From: Candidatus Marimicrobium litorale
GTDB taxonomy: Bacteria; Pseudomonadota; Gammaproteobacteria; Pseudomonadales; Halieaceae
Reading direction: 5' to 3'
Assembly: GCF_026262645.1 (NCBI RefSeq)
Contig: NZ_SHNO01000001.1
Coordinates: 620,001 to 684,000 of the forward strand
Length of the DNA stretch: 64,000 nt
Shown: positions 45,169 through 55,078 of the stretch, piece after piece
Layout: each line of letters starts with the position of its first letter
Position numbering within the stretch: position 1 is the stretch's first letter
The notes under the pieces: model-generated
What the model was told of the DNA's origin: nothing
The model's database searches: none
Seen by the model: the letters and a program-made list of their open reading frames with translations, nothing else
Program-made: the position numbers and the translations under genes

Positions 45169-47835
45169 ATGGGTAAATCACTCGTTATTGTCGAGTCGCC
45201 GGCCAAGGCCAAGACTATCAACAAGTATCTGGGGCCCGATTTCGTGGTCAAATCCAGTGTTGGTCATATTCGCGATTTGCCTACGTCTGGCAGCAACACC
45301 AAGCAGGTTGATCCGAAGAAGCGCGCCGAGCAGGCGGCCCGCACACGCAAGATGGCTCCCAAGCAAAAGGCCGCATTCAAGAAGAAAAATGCGCGGCAAC
45401 AGCTGATTCGTCGCATGGGGATAGATCCCGACAAGGGGTGGAAAGCGAATTACCAGGTATTACCCGGCAAGGAAAAAGTCGTTAACGAACTGACCAAACT
45501 TGCGGCGAAATCTGACGCTATCTTCCTCGCAACAGACCTTGACCGTGAGGGTGAAGCGATTGCCTGGCATCTGAGGGAGTCCATCGGCGGTGACACCTCA
45601 CGTTATCAGCGGGTTGTTTTCAATGAGATCACGGAAAAGGCAATAACCGAGGCCTTTAAGCATCCGTCTGAAATCGACATGGACCGTGTGCGCGCACAGC
45701 AGGCGCGCCGTTTTCTCGATCGTGTCGTCGGTTTTATGGTCTCGCCACTATTGTGGTCCAAGGTGGCGCGGGGACTGTCAGCGGGACGTGTGCAGTCTGT
45801 TGCTGTTCGGCTCATCGTGGAACGTGAGCGGGAAATACGCGCTTTTGTGCCTGAGGAATTCTGGGAAATCCATGCGGACATCGCTACCGGGCAAGATGAG
45901 ACCGTCCGGTTCCAGGTGCGCAAGCACAAGGGAGAAGAATTTCGACCTGACAATGGAGCAGAGACGCAAGCGGCCGTAGCGGAGCTTGAGGCGCTGCCGA
46001 TGTCTGTGGTCAAGCGCGAGGACAAGCCGACACGCTCACGACCGACTGCGCCCTATATCACCTCTACGCTGCAGCAGGGCGCCAGCACGCGCCTCGGCTT
46101 TAGTGTTAAGAAGACCATGATTCTTGCCCAACGACTGTATGAGGCAGGCTATATCACCTACATGCGCACAGACTCCACCAATTTGAGTGCGGATGCGGTC
46201 GCGGCATGCCGGGCTTATATCGGTAAAAATTTCTCCGCGGATTATCTCCCGGCCGAGCCGCGACTCTATGCCTCAAAAGACGACGCACAGGAGGCCCATG
46301 AGGCGATCCGTCCCTCTAGTGTCAACGTGCTTCAGACGTCGCTGAAAGGCATGGAGCGCGATGCAGAGCGACTGTATGAGCTGATCTGGCGCCAGTTTGT
46401 CGCGTGCCAGATGCCTGATGCGCAATACACATCGACAACGATTACTGCCGGCTCGGGAGATTACCTCCTCAATGTGAAAGGCCGTATTATTCGCTTTGAC
46501 GGGTTTACTCGCGTCCAGCCGCCTGCGGGTCGTAAAGAAGATGTTGTTCTGCCGGATCTGTCGGAGGGGCAAGTGCTTACCGTACAGGCGCTTGATCCCA
46601 CCCAGCACTTCACCAAGCCCACGCCTAGATACGGCGAAGCCAAGCTGGTGAGCGAGCTGGAGAAGCGCGGTATTGGCCGGCCCTCGACCTATGCATCCAT
46701 TATTTCGACCATTCAGGATCGTGGTTATGTCCGACTGGAGAATAAGCGTTTCTACGCAGAGAAAATCGGCGATATTGTGACGCAGCGTCTTCAGGGTAGT
46801 TTTTCCGAGCTGCTGGATTACGGTTTTACCGCTTCAATGGAAGAGCACCTCGACGAGGTGGCACAGGGTTCGCTTGAGTGGCACAAATTGCTAGATGACT
46901 TTTACGCCGAGTTCAGTGATCTGTTAGGACAGGCTGAACAGGGCGAGCCGGACGGAATGCAGCCCAATGAGCCCACCATGACGGATATTGCGTGTGCTAG
47001 CTGCCAGCGACCGATGCAGATTCGAACCGCGGGCACAGGCGTATTTTTGGGATGCTCAGGGTATGCTCTGCCGCCTAAGGAGCGCTGTAAAACAACGCTC
47101 AACCTCACGTCTGGTGATGAGGCGGTGCAAGAGGACGCGGATGATGAAGCTGAATCGCGCCTGTTACGCAGCAAACACCGATGCCCTCTGTGTAACACGG
47201 CCATGGACAGCTATCTGATAGACGAGACCCGCAAATTGCATGTGTGTGGCAATAATCCAGATTGTTCTGGCTTCGAGATAGAGCCCGGTAAATTCAAGAT
47301 CAAGGGTTACGAAGGCCCCACGCTGGACTGTGACAAATGTGGCACCGAGATGCAGCTGAAGAACGGTCGCTTCGGCAAATATTTCGGTTGTATGTCGGAA
47401 AGCTGCAAAAATACGCGAAAATTATTGCGCAACGGGGAGGCGGCTCCGCCCAAGATGGACCCGGTTCCCATGCCGGAGCTAGAATGTCGCAAAGTGGAGG
47501 ATCACTACATCTTGCGTGACGGGGCTTCGGGCCTGTTTCTTGCTGCGAGCCAGTTTCCAAGAAATCGAGAGACCCGGGCGCCGCTGGTCAAAGAGCTGTT
47601 GCCGCACCAGAGCGAAATCGACCCCAAGTACGCGTTTCTTTTCAGTGCGCCGGTTGAGGACGATGACGGCAATCCGGCGCAGGTACGCTTCAGTCGCAAG
47701 ACCAAGGAGCAGTATGTCATGACGGAAAAAGGCGATAAGGCAACAGGGTGGAAGGCTTGGTATCGCGCTGGGAAGTGGGAAGAGGAAGTCAGTAAAAAGA
47801 GCAGCGGCAGTGCCAGAAAGAAGAAAAAAACCTGA
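45169..47835 (+). CDS. topA: DNA topoisomerase I TopA
   Basis: TopA relaxes negative supercoils by single-strand passage. Toprim motifs [12 protein letters not shown] and [15 protein letters not shown] carry the Mg ligands. The active-site Tyr is residue 331 (TYMRTDST). The C-terminus has three Cys4-type zinc ribbons (CASC..., CPLC..., CDKC...) and a basic tail KKKKT. ATG 45169, behind AGGGA, gives 888 aa. Confidence 0.98.
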   Translation: MGKSLVIVESPAKAKTINKYLGPDFVVKSSVGHIRDLPTSGSNTKQVDPKKRAEQAARTRKMAPKQKAAFKKKNARQQLIRRMGIDPDKGWKANYQVLPGKEKVVNELTKLAAKSDAIFLATDLDREGEAIAWHLRESIGGDTSRYQRVVFNEITEKAITEAFKHPSEIDMDRVRAQQARRFLDRVVGFMVSPLLWSKVARGLSAGRVQSVAVRLIVEREREIRAFVPEEFWEIHADIATGQDETVRFQVRKHKGEEFRPDNGAETQAAVAELEALPMSVVKREDKPTRSRPTAPYITSTLQQGASTRLGFSVKKTMILAQRLYEAGYITYMRTDSTNLSADAVAACRAYIGKNFSADYLPAEPRLYASKDDAQEAHEAIRPSSVNVLQTSLKGMERDAERLYELIWRQFVACQMPDAQYTSTTITAGSGDYLLNVKGRIIRFDGFTRVQPPAGRKEDVVLPDLSEGQVLTVQALDPTQHFTKPTPRYGEAKLVSELEKRGIGRPSTYASIISTIQDRGYVRLENKRFYAEKIGDIVTQRLQGSFSELLDYGFTASMEEHLDEVAQGSLEWHKLLDDFYAEFSDLLGQAEQGEPDGMQPNEPTMTDIACASCQRPMQIRTAGTGVFLGCSGYALPPKERCKTTLNLTSGDEAVQEDADDEAESRLLRSKHRCPLCNTAMDSYLIDETRKLHVCGNNPDCSGFEIEPGKFKIKGYEGPTLDCDKCGTEMQLKNGRFGKYFGCMSESCKNTRKLLRNGEAAPPKMDPVPMPELECRKVEDHYILRDGASGLFLAASQFPRNRETRAPLVKELLPHQSEIDPKYAFLFSAPVEDDDGNPAQVRFSRKTKEQYVMTEKGDKATGWKAWYRAGKWEEEVSKKSSGSARKKKKT

Positions 47836-47882
47836 AGTATTGAGACATGGTTCAAGTCCTGGCCAGTGGATACGGGACAGTG

Positions 47883-47912
47883 TTGGTTGGCCGCGGCACA
47901 TGCTGCTAGAAT
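47883..47912 (+). promoter_or_regulatory. probable promoter of the 81-aa gene
   Basis: TTGGTT (47883-47888), an 18-base spacer and TAGAAT (47907-47912), 30 bases before the GTG start. Confidence 0.5.
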
Positions 47913-47942
47913 AGGAAACACAGCAACCACAGGAGGCCATTT

Positions 47943-48188
47943 GTGGCTACGTCCCTATTGGAAATAGTTGATTGCGGAGACGGTGAATTTGTCCTGCAGC
48001 GCAGCGATGATGAAGATAATCCACTGGTGAGGATTTGTTTCTCGCAGGAGAGCCAAGCCTATATGATGGACAATACGCTGGAGGTCGCTAAAGCGATGAT
48101 CCAGGCGGGCGTGCAGGCTGCCGCTGAAGCCTCCGAAATGGTTGATGGAGTCGAAGTGACTGCAGAGGCGCCGCCAGTACTTCACTAG
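47943..48188 (+). CDS. small conserved-type acidic protein of unknown function
   Basis: An 81-aa soluble acidic protein with a short beta-rich N-terminus and a long Ala-rich helix (about 45-65). GTG 47943 has AGGAGG 6 bases upstream, a strong RBS. A similarly small gene lies between topA and lexA in Pseudomonas (from memory). Function is unknown. Confidence 0.78.
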   Translation: MATSLLEIVDCGDGEFVLQRSDDEDNPLVRICFSQESQAYMMDNTLEVAKAMIQAGVQAAAEASEMVDGVEVTAEAPPVLH

Positions 48189-48240
48189 TTTGCTGCATCA
48201 GAACAGCGCTGACACCGCGTAGCTTCAGCTTGGTCGCTAT

Positions 48241-48840
48241 TTAATTCCGCCGTAAAACACCCACGCTCAAACCTTCAATAGCGAAATCCTGTGCCTTCAA
48301 ATCTACTTTGATCGGGCTGTAATCCTCGTTTTCCGGCAGTAGGAGAAGGATATGCCGCTTGTTCGTCTTCTTAAGGCGTTTTACAGTCACTTCGTCATCG
48401 ATGCGAGCGACGACGATGTCGCCATTGGCAGCGACAGGGGTGCTGTGGACAGCGAGCAGGTCGCCGTCGAAAATCCCGACATCGATCATGCTGTCACCGT
48501 GAACCGTCAGGAAATAGTCTGCCGAGGGTTTGAAGAAGCTGGCGGGCAACGCACAGTAGTCTTCGATATGCGCCTCGGCCAGGATAGGATTGCCCGCTGC
48601 AACACGGCCTATTATGGGAAGCCCCGATGAGGCGGGCAGACGAATGCCTCGCGACGTCCCAGCAATCATCTCGATAGCCCCTTTGCGGGCCAGTGCTTTG
48701 AGGTGTTCTTCGGCAGCATTGGCAGATTTGAAGCCAAGATGCTCTGCAATATTCGCTCGCGTTGGCGGGTAACCGGTATCGTCAATGTATTGTCGAATGA
48801 GATCGAGAACCTGCTGTTGCCGCTGGGTGAGTTTTTCCAT
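48241..48840 (-). CDS. lexA: SOS repressor LexA
   Basis: LexA represses SOS genes and cleaves itself when RecA is activated. The winged HTH (about 1-65) is followed by the cleavage site Ala82-Gly83 and the catalytic Ser117 (HGDSMID) and Lys154 (VTVKRLKK). 199 aa is standard. Two SOS boxes overlap its upstream region. Confidence 0.98.
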   Translation of the reverse strand: MEKLTQRQQQVLDLIRQYIDDTGYPPTRANIAEHLGFKSANAAEEHLKALARKGAIEMIAGTSRGIRLPASSGLPIIGRVAAGNPILAEAHIEDYCALPASFFKPSADYFLTVHGDSMIDVGIFDGDLLAVHSTPVAANGDIVVARIDDEVTVKRLKKTNKRHILLLLPENEDYSPIKVDLKAQDFAIEGLSVGVLRRN

Positions 48841-48850
48841 GGCCGCTGCT

Positions 48851-48866
48851 CTGTTTATTTATACAG
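48851..48866. promoter_or_regulatory. LexA (SOS) box 1
   Basis: CTGTTTATTTATACAG matches CTG-N10-CAG exactly and ends 11 bases from the lexA ATG. Confidence 0.9.
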
Positions 48867-48868
48867 TA

Positions 48869-48884
48869 TTGTAAGTATATACAG
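48869..48884. promoter_or_regulatory. LexA (SOS) box 2
   Basis: TTGTAAGTATATACAG matches the box with one mismatch in the left CTG. Two tandem boxes upstream of lexA are also found in E. coli and give tight autoregulation. Confidence 0.7.
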
Positions 48885-48999
48885 TTTGCGGTGGGATGCA
48901 AGCCCGATGGCGCAGCGTCAGCCTGTGTCCGCAGAGGATCTCCATGGGTCGGTAGGGTGCACACAGCGAATTCTCCGCCTCAAGGCGCTGGCTGCTCGT

Positions 49000-49317
49000 T
49001 CAGATGTCTTCAACGCCATACATAACGTCGGTCTCGATGGAGTTGATCGGGCTACACCACTCCTCGGGTTGCAGCGGTGCATCGGGGTCGCGTGTGTCGT
49101 GATCATCCAACTCGAAAGCGGCTCGCCAGTCCTCAGGTGCCTCTGCCTGCTCCAGTCGCATTTCCCGCCAGGCATCCAGATCGTATTCGGATACTTCACC
49201 GTCGAGATACTGAGTCTCGATGGTTAACTGATCTGGGTCCCAATCGATGACTTCAAACAACTCGTTTGTTTGTAAATCCTTGTACCAGGTGCCGGGGACA
49301 GGGCTCAGCATTTTCAT
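49000..49317 (-). CDS. DUF6763-like small protein of unknown function
   Basis: A 105-aa acidic soluble protein. The N-terminal pattern GTWYKDLQTNELFEVIDWD...TIETQYLDGEVSEYDLDAW resembles a small conserved gammaproteobacterial family that I recall as DUF6763. ATG 49317 follows GAGGGG (7 bases). That RBS is the 3' arm of a small hairpin (49321-49340). No function can be assigned. Confidence 0.75.
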   Translation of the reverse strand: MKMLSPVPGTWYKDLQTNELFEVIDWDPDQLTIETQYLDGEVSEYDLDAWREMRLEQAEAPEDWRAAFELDDHDTRDPDAPLQPEEWCSPINSIETDVMYGVEDI

Positions 49318-49340
49318 TCGGATACCCCTCGGGGTGTATC

Positions 49341-49575
49341 AATGCGTGTTCATTCAACATATCACGCTGCGGCGTTCTGTCCACCGCGCGGCAGATCCGT
49401 CATGCCCAGCCCCGTAACAAGGCTTTTTCCTTGTCTATCATTTCTTTTCAAACAAGATCAGCTGCTTGCACTGAATTTGCAGAGTTGACTTAAATCCTAT
49501 TTCGAATGTATATATCCGAAGGGGGCGGTCCCATGATTCGCACATGAATAAATTGTCTAAACAACAGGAAACATT
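49341..49575. other. gap holding a promoter but no clear gene
   Basis: About 230 bases between the divergent DUF6763-like gene and the phosphorylase. It holds a strong forward promoter (49485-49514) and a very short frame from 49543. In Pseudomonas psrA and nagZ occupy the corresponding space (from memory); neither is seen here. Confidence 0.5.
49485..49514 (+). promoter_or_regulatory. promoter upstream of the MTI phosphorylase gene
   Basis: TTGACT (49485-49490), an 18-base spacer and TATATA (49509-49514). The predicted start near 49521 leaves a leader of about 220 bases before the phosphorylase ATG. Confidence 0.65.
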
Positions 49576-49743
49576 TTGCCAAAAATAACACGTCTGACAC
49601 ACTGTAATAGTCCATCTGAGTTATTCGCTGACGGTGTCGCGCAGCCACTTCATCTGGTTTGTCCGAATGCACAGCAAGCGCTCTTGCTAATCGGCTCTCC
49701 AGCCACACTCATGATCGGGCGACCGGTGTGGGGGCCCAGTTAA
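49576..49743 (+). CDS. possible small protein (55 aa), TTG start
   Basis: An open frame from TTG 49576, preceded by AGGA at 6-base spacing, runs to TAA 49741-49743 and stops one base before the phosphorylase ATG. The placement suggests a coupled leader gene. The predicted protein is mixed hydrophobic and matches nothing I know. It could equally be untranslated leader. Confidence 0.3.
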   Translation: MPKITRLTHCNSPSELFADGVAQPLHLVCPNAQQALLLIGSPATLMIGRPVWGPS

Positions 49744-49744
49744 C

Positions 49745-50488
49745 ATGCCGTCGATCGCGATCATCGGTGGTACCGGGGTGGCAGAGCTTGACGGTTTTGA
49801 GCGGATAGCAGAGCACCCGGTGAATACCCCCTACGGAGCGCCTTCGCGACCGATACAGGAGGGCCTGCTGGACGGGACAAAAATCTATTTTCTACAGCGG
49901 CATGGCAGTCCCGCGGCGATTCCGCCGCACAGCATCAATTACCGGGCAAACCTGTGGGCGCTGCAATCGTTTGATATCGACGCCATTGTGGCGATTAATG
50001 CAGTTGGGGGTATTTCTGCATCGATGAAAACAGGCCGACTGTTGCTGCCTGACCAGGTGATCGACTACACCTGGGGCAGAGAGCATACCTTTGACGAGGG
50101 GCAGGACGGCCATCTGTTACACATCGACTTTACTGAACCCTACGACTCTGCATTGCGTGATGACCTGCTCGGTGCTGCCGCTGCGGCGGGTATTGGACTC
50201 GAACCTCGTGGCGTGCATGGCGTAACACAGGGTCCTCGGCTGGAGTCGGCTGCGGAGGTGCAGCGCATGGCGCGTGATGGTTGCGATGTGGTGGGCATGA
50301 CCGGGATGCCCGAGGCAGCACTGGCAAGAGAGTTGAATATTCCATACGCAGCGGTATGTATGGTGGTTAACGCGGCAGCGGGCCTCGGTGATATGCCCCT
50401 TACGCTCACATCGATGCGCGAGATTTTACAGCGCGAGGCGCAAGTCGTTGCATCACTGTTGCAAAGCTTCCTGCGGGGGCGAGCATAA
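49745..50488 (+). CDS. S-methyl-5'-thioinosine phosphorylase (MTAP/PNP family)
   Basis: The enzyme splits methylthioinosine (or methylthioadenosine) with phosphate in polyamine-linked methionine salvage. The 247-aa trimer-type phosphorylase has IIGGTGVAELDGF, RHG, NYRANLWAL, NAVGGI and MTGMPEAALARELN. The purine-binding position reads VVNAAAG, with Asn as in 6-oxopurine enzymes. The sequence is very close in pattern to Pseudomonas PA3004, a proven MTI phosphorylase. ATG 49745 is the start. Confidence 0.9.
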   Translation: MPSIAIIGGTGVAELDGFERIAEHPVNTPYGAPSRPIQEGLLDGTKIYFLQRHGSPAAIPPHSINYRANLWALQSFDIDAIVAINAVGGISASMKTGRLLLPDQVIDYTWGREHTFDEGQDGHLLHIDFTEPYDSALRDDLLGAAAAAGIGLEPRGVHGVTQGPRLESAAEVQRMARDGCDVVGMTGMPEAALARELNIPYAAVCMVVNAAAGLGDMPLTLTSMREILQREAQVVASLLQSFLRGRA

Positions 50489-50515
50489 CCTGAGGCGGGG
50501 TGTGAGTTTGCTGCG

Positions 50516-51457
50516 TTACCGCGACGTGCCGGGCAACGGCGTGACCTTGATGACCAACCCGACCATTGGGTGGTCGATGTAATTGATTTCCGTGCTTCGC
50601 ATACGGCGGATCTGCCGCAGGGTGACCGCATGACGGAAAGGGTAAACCGGTTCTTGCAGGACGTCCGGGTACACGGCCTGTGATCTATCATTGTCCTTCC
50701 AGTCATCAAGTGGTTGCGCTGGGGCAGCTAACGACGTGGTTGCATTCGTTGTCGTGGTGGGACTGTCGAGCGAATTGCTAAAGGCTATTCCTCCGGCAAG
50801 AGGGTCAGGTGCCCTAGTGAGATCCGCGCTGGAGGTGACAGGGCCCAGTGGCGGCGCGGGCATGCGCCAGTCGCTGTCAAGGTAGTCGCCCGATGTGTTC
50901 AGCCAGAGATCGGTTTTCAGGTACAGGTAGCGCGACACATACAACGTCACGGTGCCCTGCAGCCGGGTCCAGTATGCGTCATCTCCCGACGTGTCCAGTA
51001 CGATAGGTATCGCCCTTGATTGCGGCCCTATAGGCATTAACCAGGCTTGATGGAAGAGGACGTCGTGGCGCTCCTCGCGGGCCAATCGCGCTGCCTCGCT
51101 GTTAAACTCTCGTTGGCTTGAGGGCAGCGTTGAAAATGGCATCGCAGACAAGGATGTTGGCACCGTTGCAGACGGTGCGATCCGACTGTGGGGTTGTTCG
51201 GCTGCCGATGGTTTGCCAGATGGCCGGGCGAGGGGGTGATCGGGCTCTATCAGGTAGGTTGTTTTGTCAGGGTAGGCGAGTGTCGGCAGTGCTTCCCATT
51301 CCTCCGCGTTGGCGCCGGCCGGATTGTCGAAAACCAGGATCTCGACACGATACCATTTGTCATTTTCGGCATGGGCAGCCAGCGCAGGCAGCAACAAGAG
51401 GCCGCCGAGCAGGAGGGAAAGTAGAGCAGCAAATGTTTTAACCATTGTTTTTCTCAT
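50516..51457 (-). CDS. csiV: CsiV-family periplasmic peptidoglycan-associated protein
   Basis: A signal peptide (about 1-31, ending AAHA) leads to WYRVEILVFDNPAGANAEEW, the signature of the CsiV family. In Vibrio CsiV binds peptidoglycan and helps activate PBP1a. The middle is low-complexity (Pro/Ser/Thr) and the C-terminal YPFRHAVTLRQIRRMRSTEINYIDHP is the conserved end. The start overlaps the mfd 3' end by 20 bases (ATG 51457, or 51445), so it is probably co-expressed with mfd. Confidence 0.85.
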   Translation of the reverse strand: MRKTMVKTFAALLSLLLGGLLLLPALAAHAENDKWYRVEILVFDNPAGANAEEWEALPTLAYPDKTTYLIEPDHPLARPSGKPSAAEQPHSRIAPSATVPTSLSAMPFSTLPSSQREFNSEAARLAREERHDVLFHQAWLMPIGPQSRAIPIVLDTSGDDAYWTRLQGTVTLYVSRYLYLKTDLWLNTSGDYLDSDWRMPAPPLGPVTSSADLTRAPDPLAGGIAFSNSLDSPTTTTNATTSLAAPAQPLDDWKDNDRSQAVYPDVLQEPVYPFRHAVTLRQIRRMRSTEINYIDHPMVGLVIKVTPLPGTSR

Positions 51458-54400
51458 TCAGATCGGCACAGAAGATATCCATTAGTTGTTCCATGTAGTC
51501 GTGTCGTGCTGTGATATCGGAGAGTTCCTTTTCAAATCTCAGTCGCGTTTCTCCTGCGAGTTTGAATGCCCGAGGATCTGACTGGACCAGCTTGACCAGG
51601 CTCAATGGATGAACCGGTGTTGTTTCTTTGAAATCGATACTACCACCCTCCAATCCGGCTTCGATAGTACGTATGCCGAGTGCCTGGGCTCGGATGCGCA
51701 GGTGCGACACCAGAAACAAATTTTTGACCTGCCCGGGTAGCAAGCCAAAACGATCTATCATTTCTACCTGCAGACTACGGAGCGTACTATCATCCGCAGC
51801 GGCGGCAATGCGCTTATACAATATGAGGCGACTGTTTACATCCGGCAGGTAATCTTCGGGGATCAGCGCAGGGGCATGCAGTTTTACCTCGGTACCCTGA
51901 TCGAGTGGTGCGTCTGCATCCGGTATGTCTCCTCGCCTCAGTGAATCTACCGCTCGCTCCAACATATCCATATACATGGAAAAGCCGACGCTGTGAATCT
52001 GCCCGCTCTGCTCGTCTCCAAGTAACTCTCCCGCGCCACGAATTTCAAGGTCGTGGGTTGCCAGTAGATAGCCTGCACCGAGATCGCCTGCAGCCTCGAT
52101 TGCCTCCAGTCGCTTTTGTGCATCCCGTGTTATGCCCGAGCGGGGAGGGGTGAGAAGGTAGGCATAGGCCTGGTGATGGGACCGCCCAACGCGGCCGCGC
52201 AACTGGTGCAATTGTGCAAGGCCGAACTTGTCCGCACGCTCGATAATGATCGTATTGGCGTTGGGAATATCGATGCCGGTTTCGATAATCGTCGTACACA
52301 GGAGCACGTGCTGCTGCCGGTGGTAGAAGCTGGACATGACCTGCTCAAGTTGGGACTCGCGCATCTGGCCATGTGCGACCGCAATGTTGATGTCCGGCAG
52401 TAATTCGCGCAGTTTCCGTGCCGTTTCTTCAATAGTTTTCACTTCGTTGTGGAGAAAATAGACCTGTCCACCCCTGAGCGTCTCCCGCAGTACCGCTTCC
52501 TTGATGAGTGCGACATTGTGCTCTCTGACGAAGGTCTTTATTGAGAGTCTTCTAGCCGGTGGCGTGGCAATGATTGAGAGGTCACGCAGGCCACCCAGTG
52601 CCATATTCAAGGTCCTTGGGATTGGGGTGGCGGTCAATGTGAGGATGTCGACCTCTGATCGCATCGCCTTGATGATTTCTTTTTGCTTGACGCCAAATCG
52701 GTGCTCCTCATCTATGATCAGGAGCCCCAGGTCGTGAAAGTGAAAGTCGCTCTGCAGTAATTTGTGCGTGCCAATCAGGATATCGATTTCTCCCGCGGCG
52801 GCTCTTGCCGTCACGGTGCGGAGCTCACTCGCTGATTTGAACCGTGAAATTACTTCAACGGAGATTGGCCAGCCGGCAAAGCGGTCATTGAATGAACCGA
52901 AATGCTGCTGGGCGAGCAGTGTGGTGGGAACCAACATCGCAACCTGTTTGCCATTACTGGTGGCGATGAAGGCGGCTCTCAAGGCCACCTCCGTTTTGCC
53001 GAAACCCACATCACCACAAACCAGTCGGTCCATAACGCCGTTGCTGGCCATATCCTTGATAACGGCGGCGATCGTATTTTCCTGGTCGGGTGTTTCCTCA
53101 AACGGAAATCCGGCACTGAACTGCGCGTATTCCTGCCCCCGTACCTCGAAGGAATACCCCTCTCGAGATTCACGTCTTGCGTAGACTTCCAGCAGCTGTG
53201 ACGCCACGTCGCTGGCCTTTGCACTGGCTTTGCGACGGGCTTTTTCCCATTGTTCTGAACCCAATCTGTGGAGAGGCGCGTGGTCCGGGTCACTGCCGGC
53301 ATAGCGGCTAACCAGATGTAGGGAGGAAACGGGCACGTAAAGTCGCGCGCCTTGGTCATACTCGAGGGTGAGGAACTCGGTGACTTGCGTGTCCACCTCT
53401 AACGTTTGCAGTCCAAGATAGCGGCCTACGCCGTGCTCAAGATGCACCACGGGCACGCCCTCACGGAGCTCGTTGAGTTCCTTGAAGGGAGAGGCAGGGG
53501 TAGTGTCATCTCCTCGGCTACGTCGCCTTCGCTGGGCGACTCTTCGCCCAAATAGCTGGGATTCACAGATTAGCGAGGGCGCATCCGGTCCGCTGTACAG
53601 GCCGCGATCAATGGGTGCTGTGGCGATTGCGAAGGGAAGTTTTGAGGCGATGAAATCGAACCAGTTTGCCACCTCTGGTGGATTCAGTTGTTCCGCGTGC
53701 AGGGATTCCAGAAGAATTTCTCGGCGTCCTGCTGATTCGGCGCATAGCAATACCGGCGCTTGCTGGCTCTCGAGGAAAGTAGCGAGTTGTTTGACAGAGC
53801 CGCCCCGGTCACTGCCTGCGAGGTCGGGGGGTGGCAGAATACCGGTCTCCCTGTGTACCGTGGCATCGGGGTTGTGGCGCAGCTCCAGCACTGCAAAATC
53901 CTTTAGGGCCCGATAGAACTCGTCTACCGGCAAAAAGCAGCGGTCGGGTGGCAACAGGGGGTGCCGGGGATCAATGCCATACTCCTTGTGGCGGATGTTG
54001 ACTTCACCCCAGAAGCTTTCTGCAGCGCCGTGGTGGTCTCCGGTGGTGATGATTGCGCTATCGGCTGGCAGGTAGTCAAACAGGGTAGCGCACTCGTCAA
54101 AAAAGAGTGGCAGAAAGTACTCACAGCCGCCCGGGCTTCGGCCGGCGCTCACCTCACAATAGGTTGGGCATTGGTCGTGGTCTACTTCAAAGCTGTCATA
54201 CCACTTCATCTGAAATCGATTCACAGCTCCAGGGTCCAGCGGGTATTCCCGCGCCGGGAGCAGGTTAATATTGGCAACTTGTTCTACGGTTCTTTGGTTC
54301 TCCGGATCAAATGTCCTGATTGAGTCGATCTCGCTGTCCAGTAAATCGATTCTAAAGGGCAGTGCGCTGCCCATTGGGTATATGTCGATCAGAGAACCGC

Positions 54401-54902
54401 GCAGCGCGAACTCTCCATGTTCGAAAACGGTTTCAACATTGATGTAGCCGTTGCGCAGCAGGTTGTCCCGGAAGCGCTCTACATCCATGGCCTGGCCTGT
54501 CTGCAACACAAGGCTCGAGCCCGCCACGTACTCCGTAGGCGCTAGCCGATGCATCAGCGTGGGTACCGGTGCCAGCAATATTCCGCTGCTCATGCCCGGC
54601 AGGCGATAGAGCGTATTCAGGCGCTCTGAAATAATGTCTTGATGGGGCGAAAAATTATCGTAGGGGAGAGTTTCCCAGTCGGGGAAGACCGCAATCTCAC
54701 AGGGTGCATCGAGGAAAAAAGTTAACTCCCGCTCCAGTGCGAGGCAGGCGCTGGTCCCGGCGGTGACCACAACCAGCAGGTGATCGGGAGAGGCCATTTC
54801 GGCGATGCAGCGAGCATCCGCCGAGCCGTAAAATGGTCCGAGTGCCGTACGCGACCCTGCCTGGCTGGGCCAGGGTGTATTGTCAAGCAATGTGCTGAAC
54901 AT
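51438..54902 (-). CDS. mfd: transcription-repair coupling factor Mfd
   Basis: Mfd removes RNA polymerase stalled at lesions and recruits UvrA. In order: the UvrB-like N-terminal module, the RNA-polymerase-interacting domain (GVPVVHLEHGVGRYLGLQ), a RecG-like translocase with Walker A GDVGFGKTEVAL and box LLIIDEEHRFGV, and the C-terminal TRCF domain. I choose ATG 54902, giving 1154 aa close to E. coli (1148); the frame is open to ATG 54974 with no similarity in that part. Neither has a strong RBS. Confidence 0.96.
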   Translation of the reverse strand: MFSTLLDNTPWPSQAGSRTALGPFYGSADARCIAEMASPDHLLVVVTAGTSACLALERELTFFLDAPCEIAVFPDWETLPYDNFSPHQDIISERLNTLYRLPGMSSGILLAPVPTLMHRLAPTEYVAGSSLVLQTGQAMDVERFRDNLLRNGYINVETVFEHGEFALRGSLIDIYPMGSALPFRIDLLDSEIDSIRTFDPENQRTVEQVANINLLPAREYPLDPGAVNRFQMKWYDSFEVDHDQCPTYCEVSAGRSPGGCEYFLPLFFDECATLFDYLPADSAIITTGDHHGAAESFWGEVNIRHKEYGIDPRHPLLPPDRCFLPVDEFYRALKDFAVLELRHNPDATVHRETGILPPPDLAGSDRGGSVKQLATFLESQQAPVLLCAESAGRREILLESLHAEQLNPPEVANWFDFIASKLPFAIATAPIDRGLYSGPDAPSLICESQLFGRRVAQRRRRSRGDDTTPASPFKELNELREGVPVVHLEHGVGRYLGLQTLEVDTQVTEFLTLEYDQGARLYVPVSSLHLVSRYAGSDPDHAPLHRLGSEQWEKARRKASAKASDVASQLLEVYARRESREGYSFEVRGQEYAQFSAGFPFEETPDQENTIAAVIKDMASNGVMDRLVCGDVGFGKTEVALRAAFIATSNGKQVAMLVPTTLLAQQHFGSFNDRFAGWPISVEVISRFKSASELRTVTARAAAGEIDILIGTHKLLQSDFHFHDLGLLIIDEEHRFGVKQKEIIKAMRSEVDILTLTATPIPRTLNMALGGLRDLSIIATPPARRLSIKTFVREHNVALIKEAVLRETLRGGQVYFLHNEVKTIEETARKLRELLPDINIAVAHGQMRESQLEQVMSSFYHRQQHVLLCTTIIETGIDIPNANTIIIERADKFGLAQLHQLRGRVGRSHHQAYAYLLTPPRSGITRDAQKRLEAIEAAGDLGAGYLLATHDLEIRGAGELLGDEQSGQIHSVGFSMYMDMLERAVDSLRRGDIPDADAPLDQGTEVKLHAPALIPEDYLPDVNSRLILYKRIAAAADDSTLRSLQVEMIDRFGLLPGQVKNLFLVSHLRIRAQALGIRTIEAGLEGGSIDFKETTPVHPLSLVKLVQSDPRAFKLAGETRLRFEKELSDITARHDYMEQLMDIFCADLNEKNNG

Positions 54903-54993
54903 GGTGGGAGCGTCACTGTATGGGTTATAGGTAGCGTCAGCGCGGCCCGAGTATAGCGAATTAGGTGCTGGCATGCCCGAACAGAGCGTAAAT

Positions 54994-55022
54994 TTGACTG
55001 ATACCGGCTTGCACGGTAATTG
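54994..55022 (+). promoter_or_regulatory. probable promoter of the GAPDH gene
   Basis: TTGACT (54994-54999), 17 bases and TAATTG (55017-55022), in the 176-base divergent gap with mfd. A second pair, TTGCAC/TAATAC, overlaps it. Confidence 0.5.
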
Positions 55023-55078
55023 GCATCAGACGATAATACGCGGCGATCTATAAAACGGTTCCCACGCATAGGTATCTG

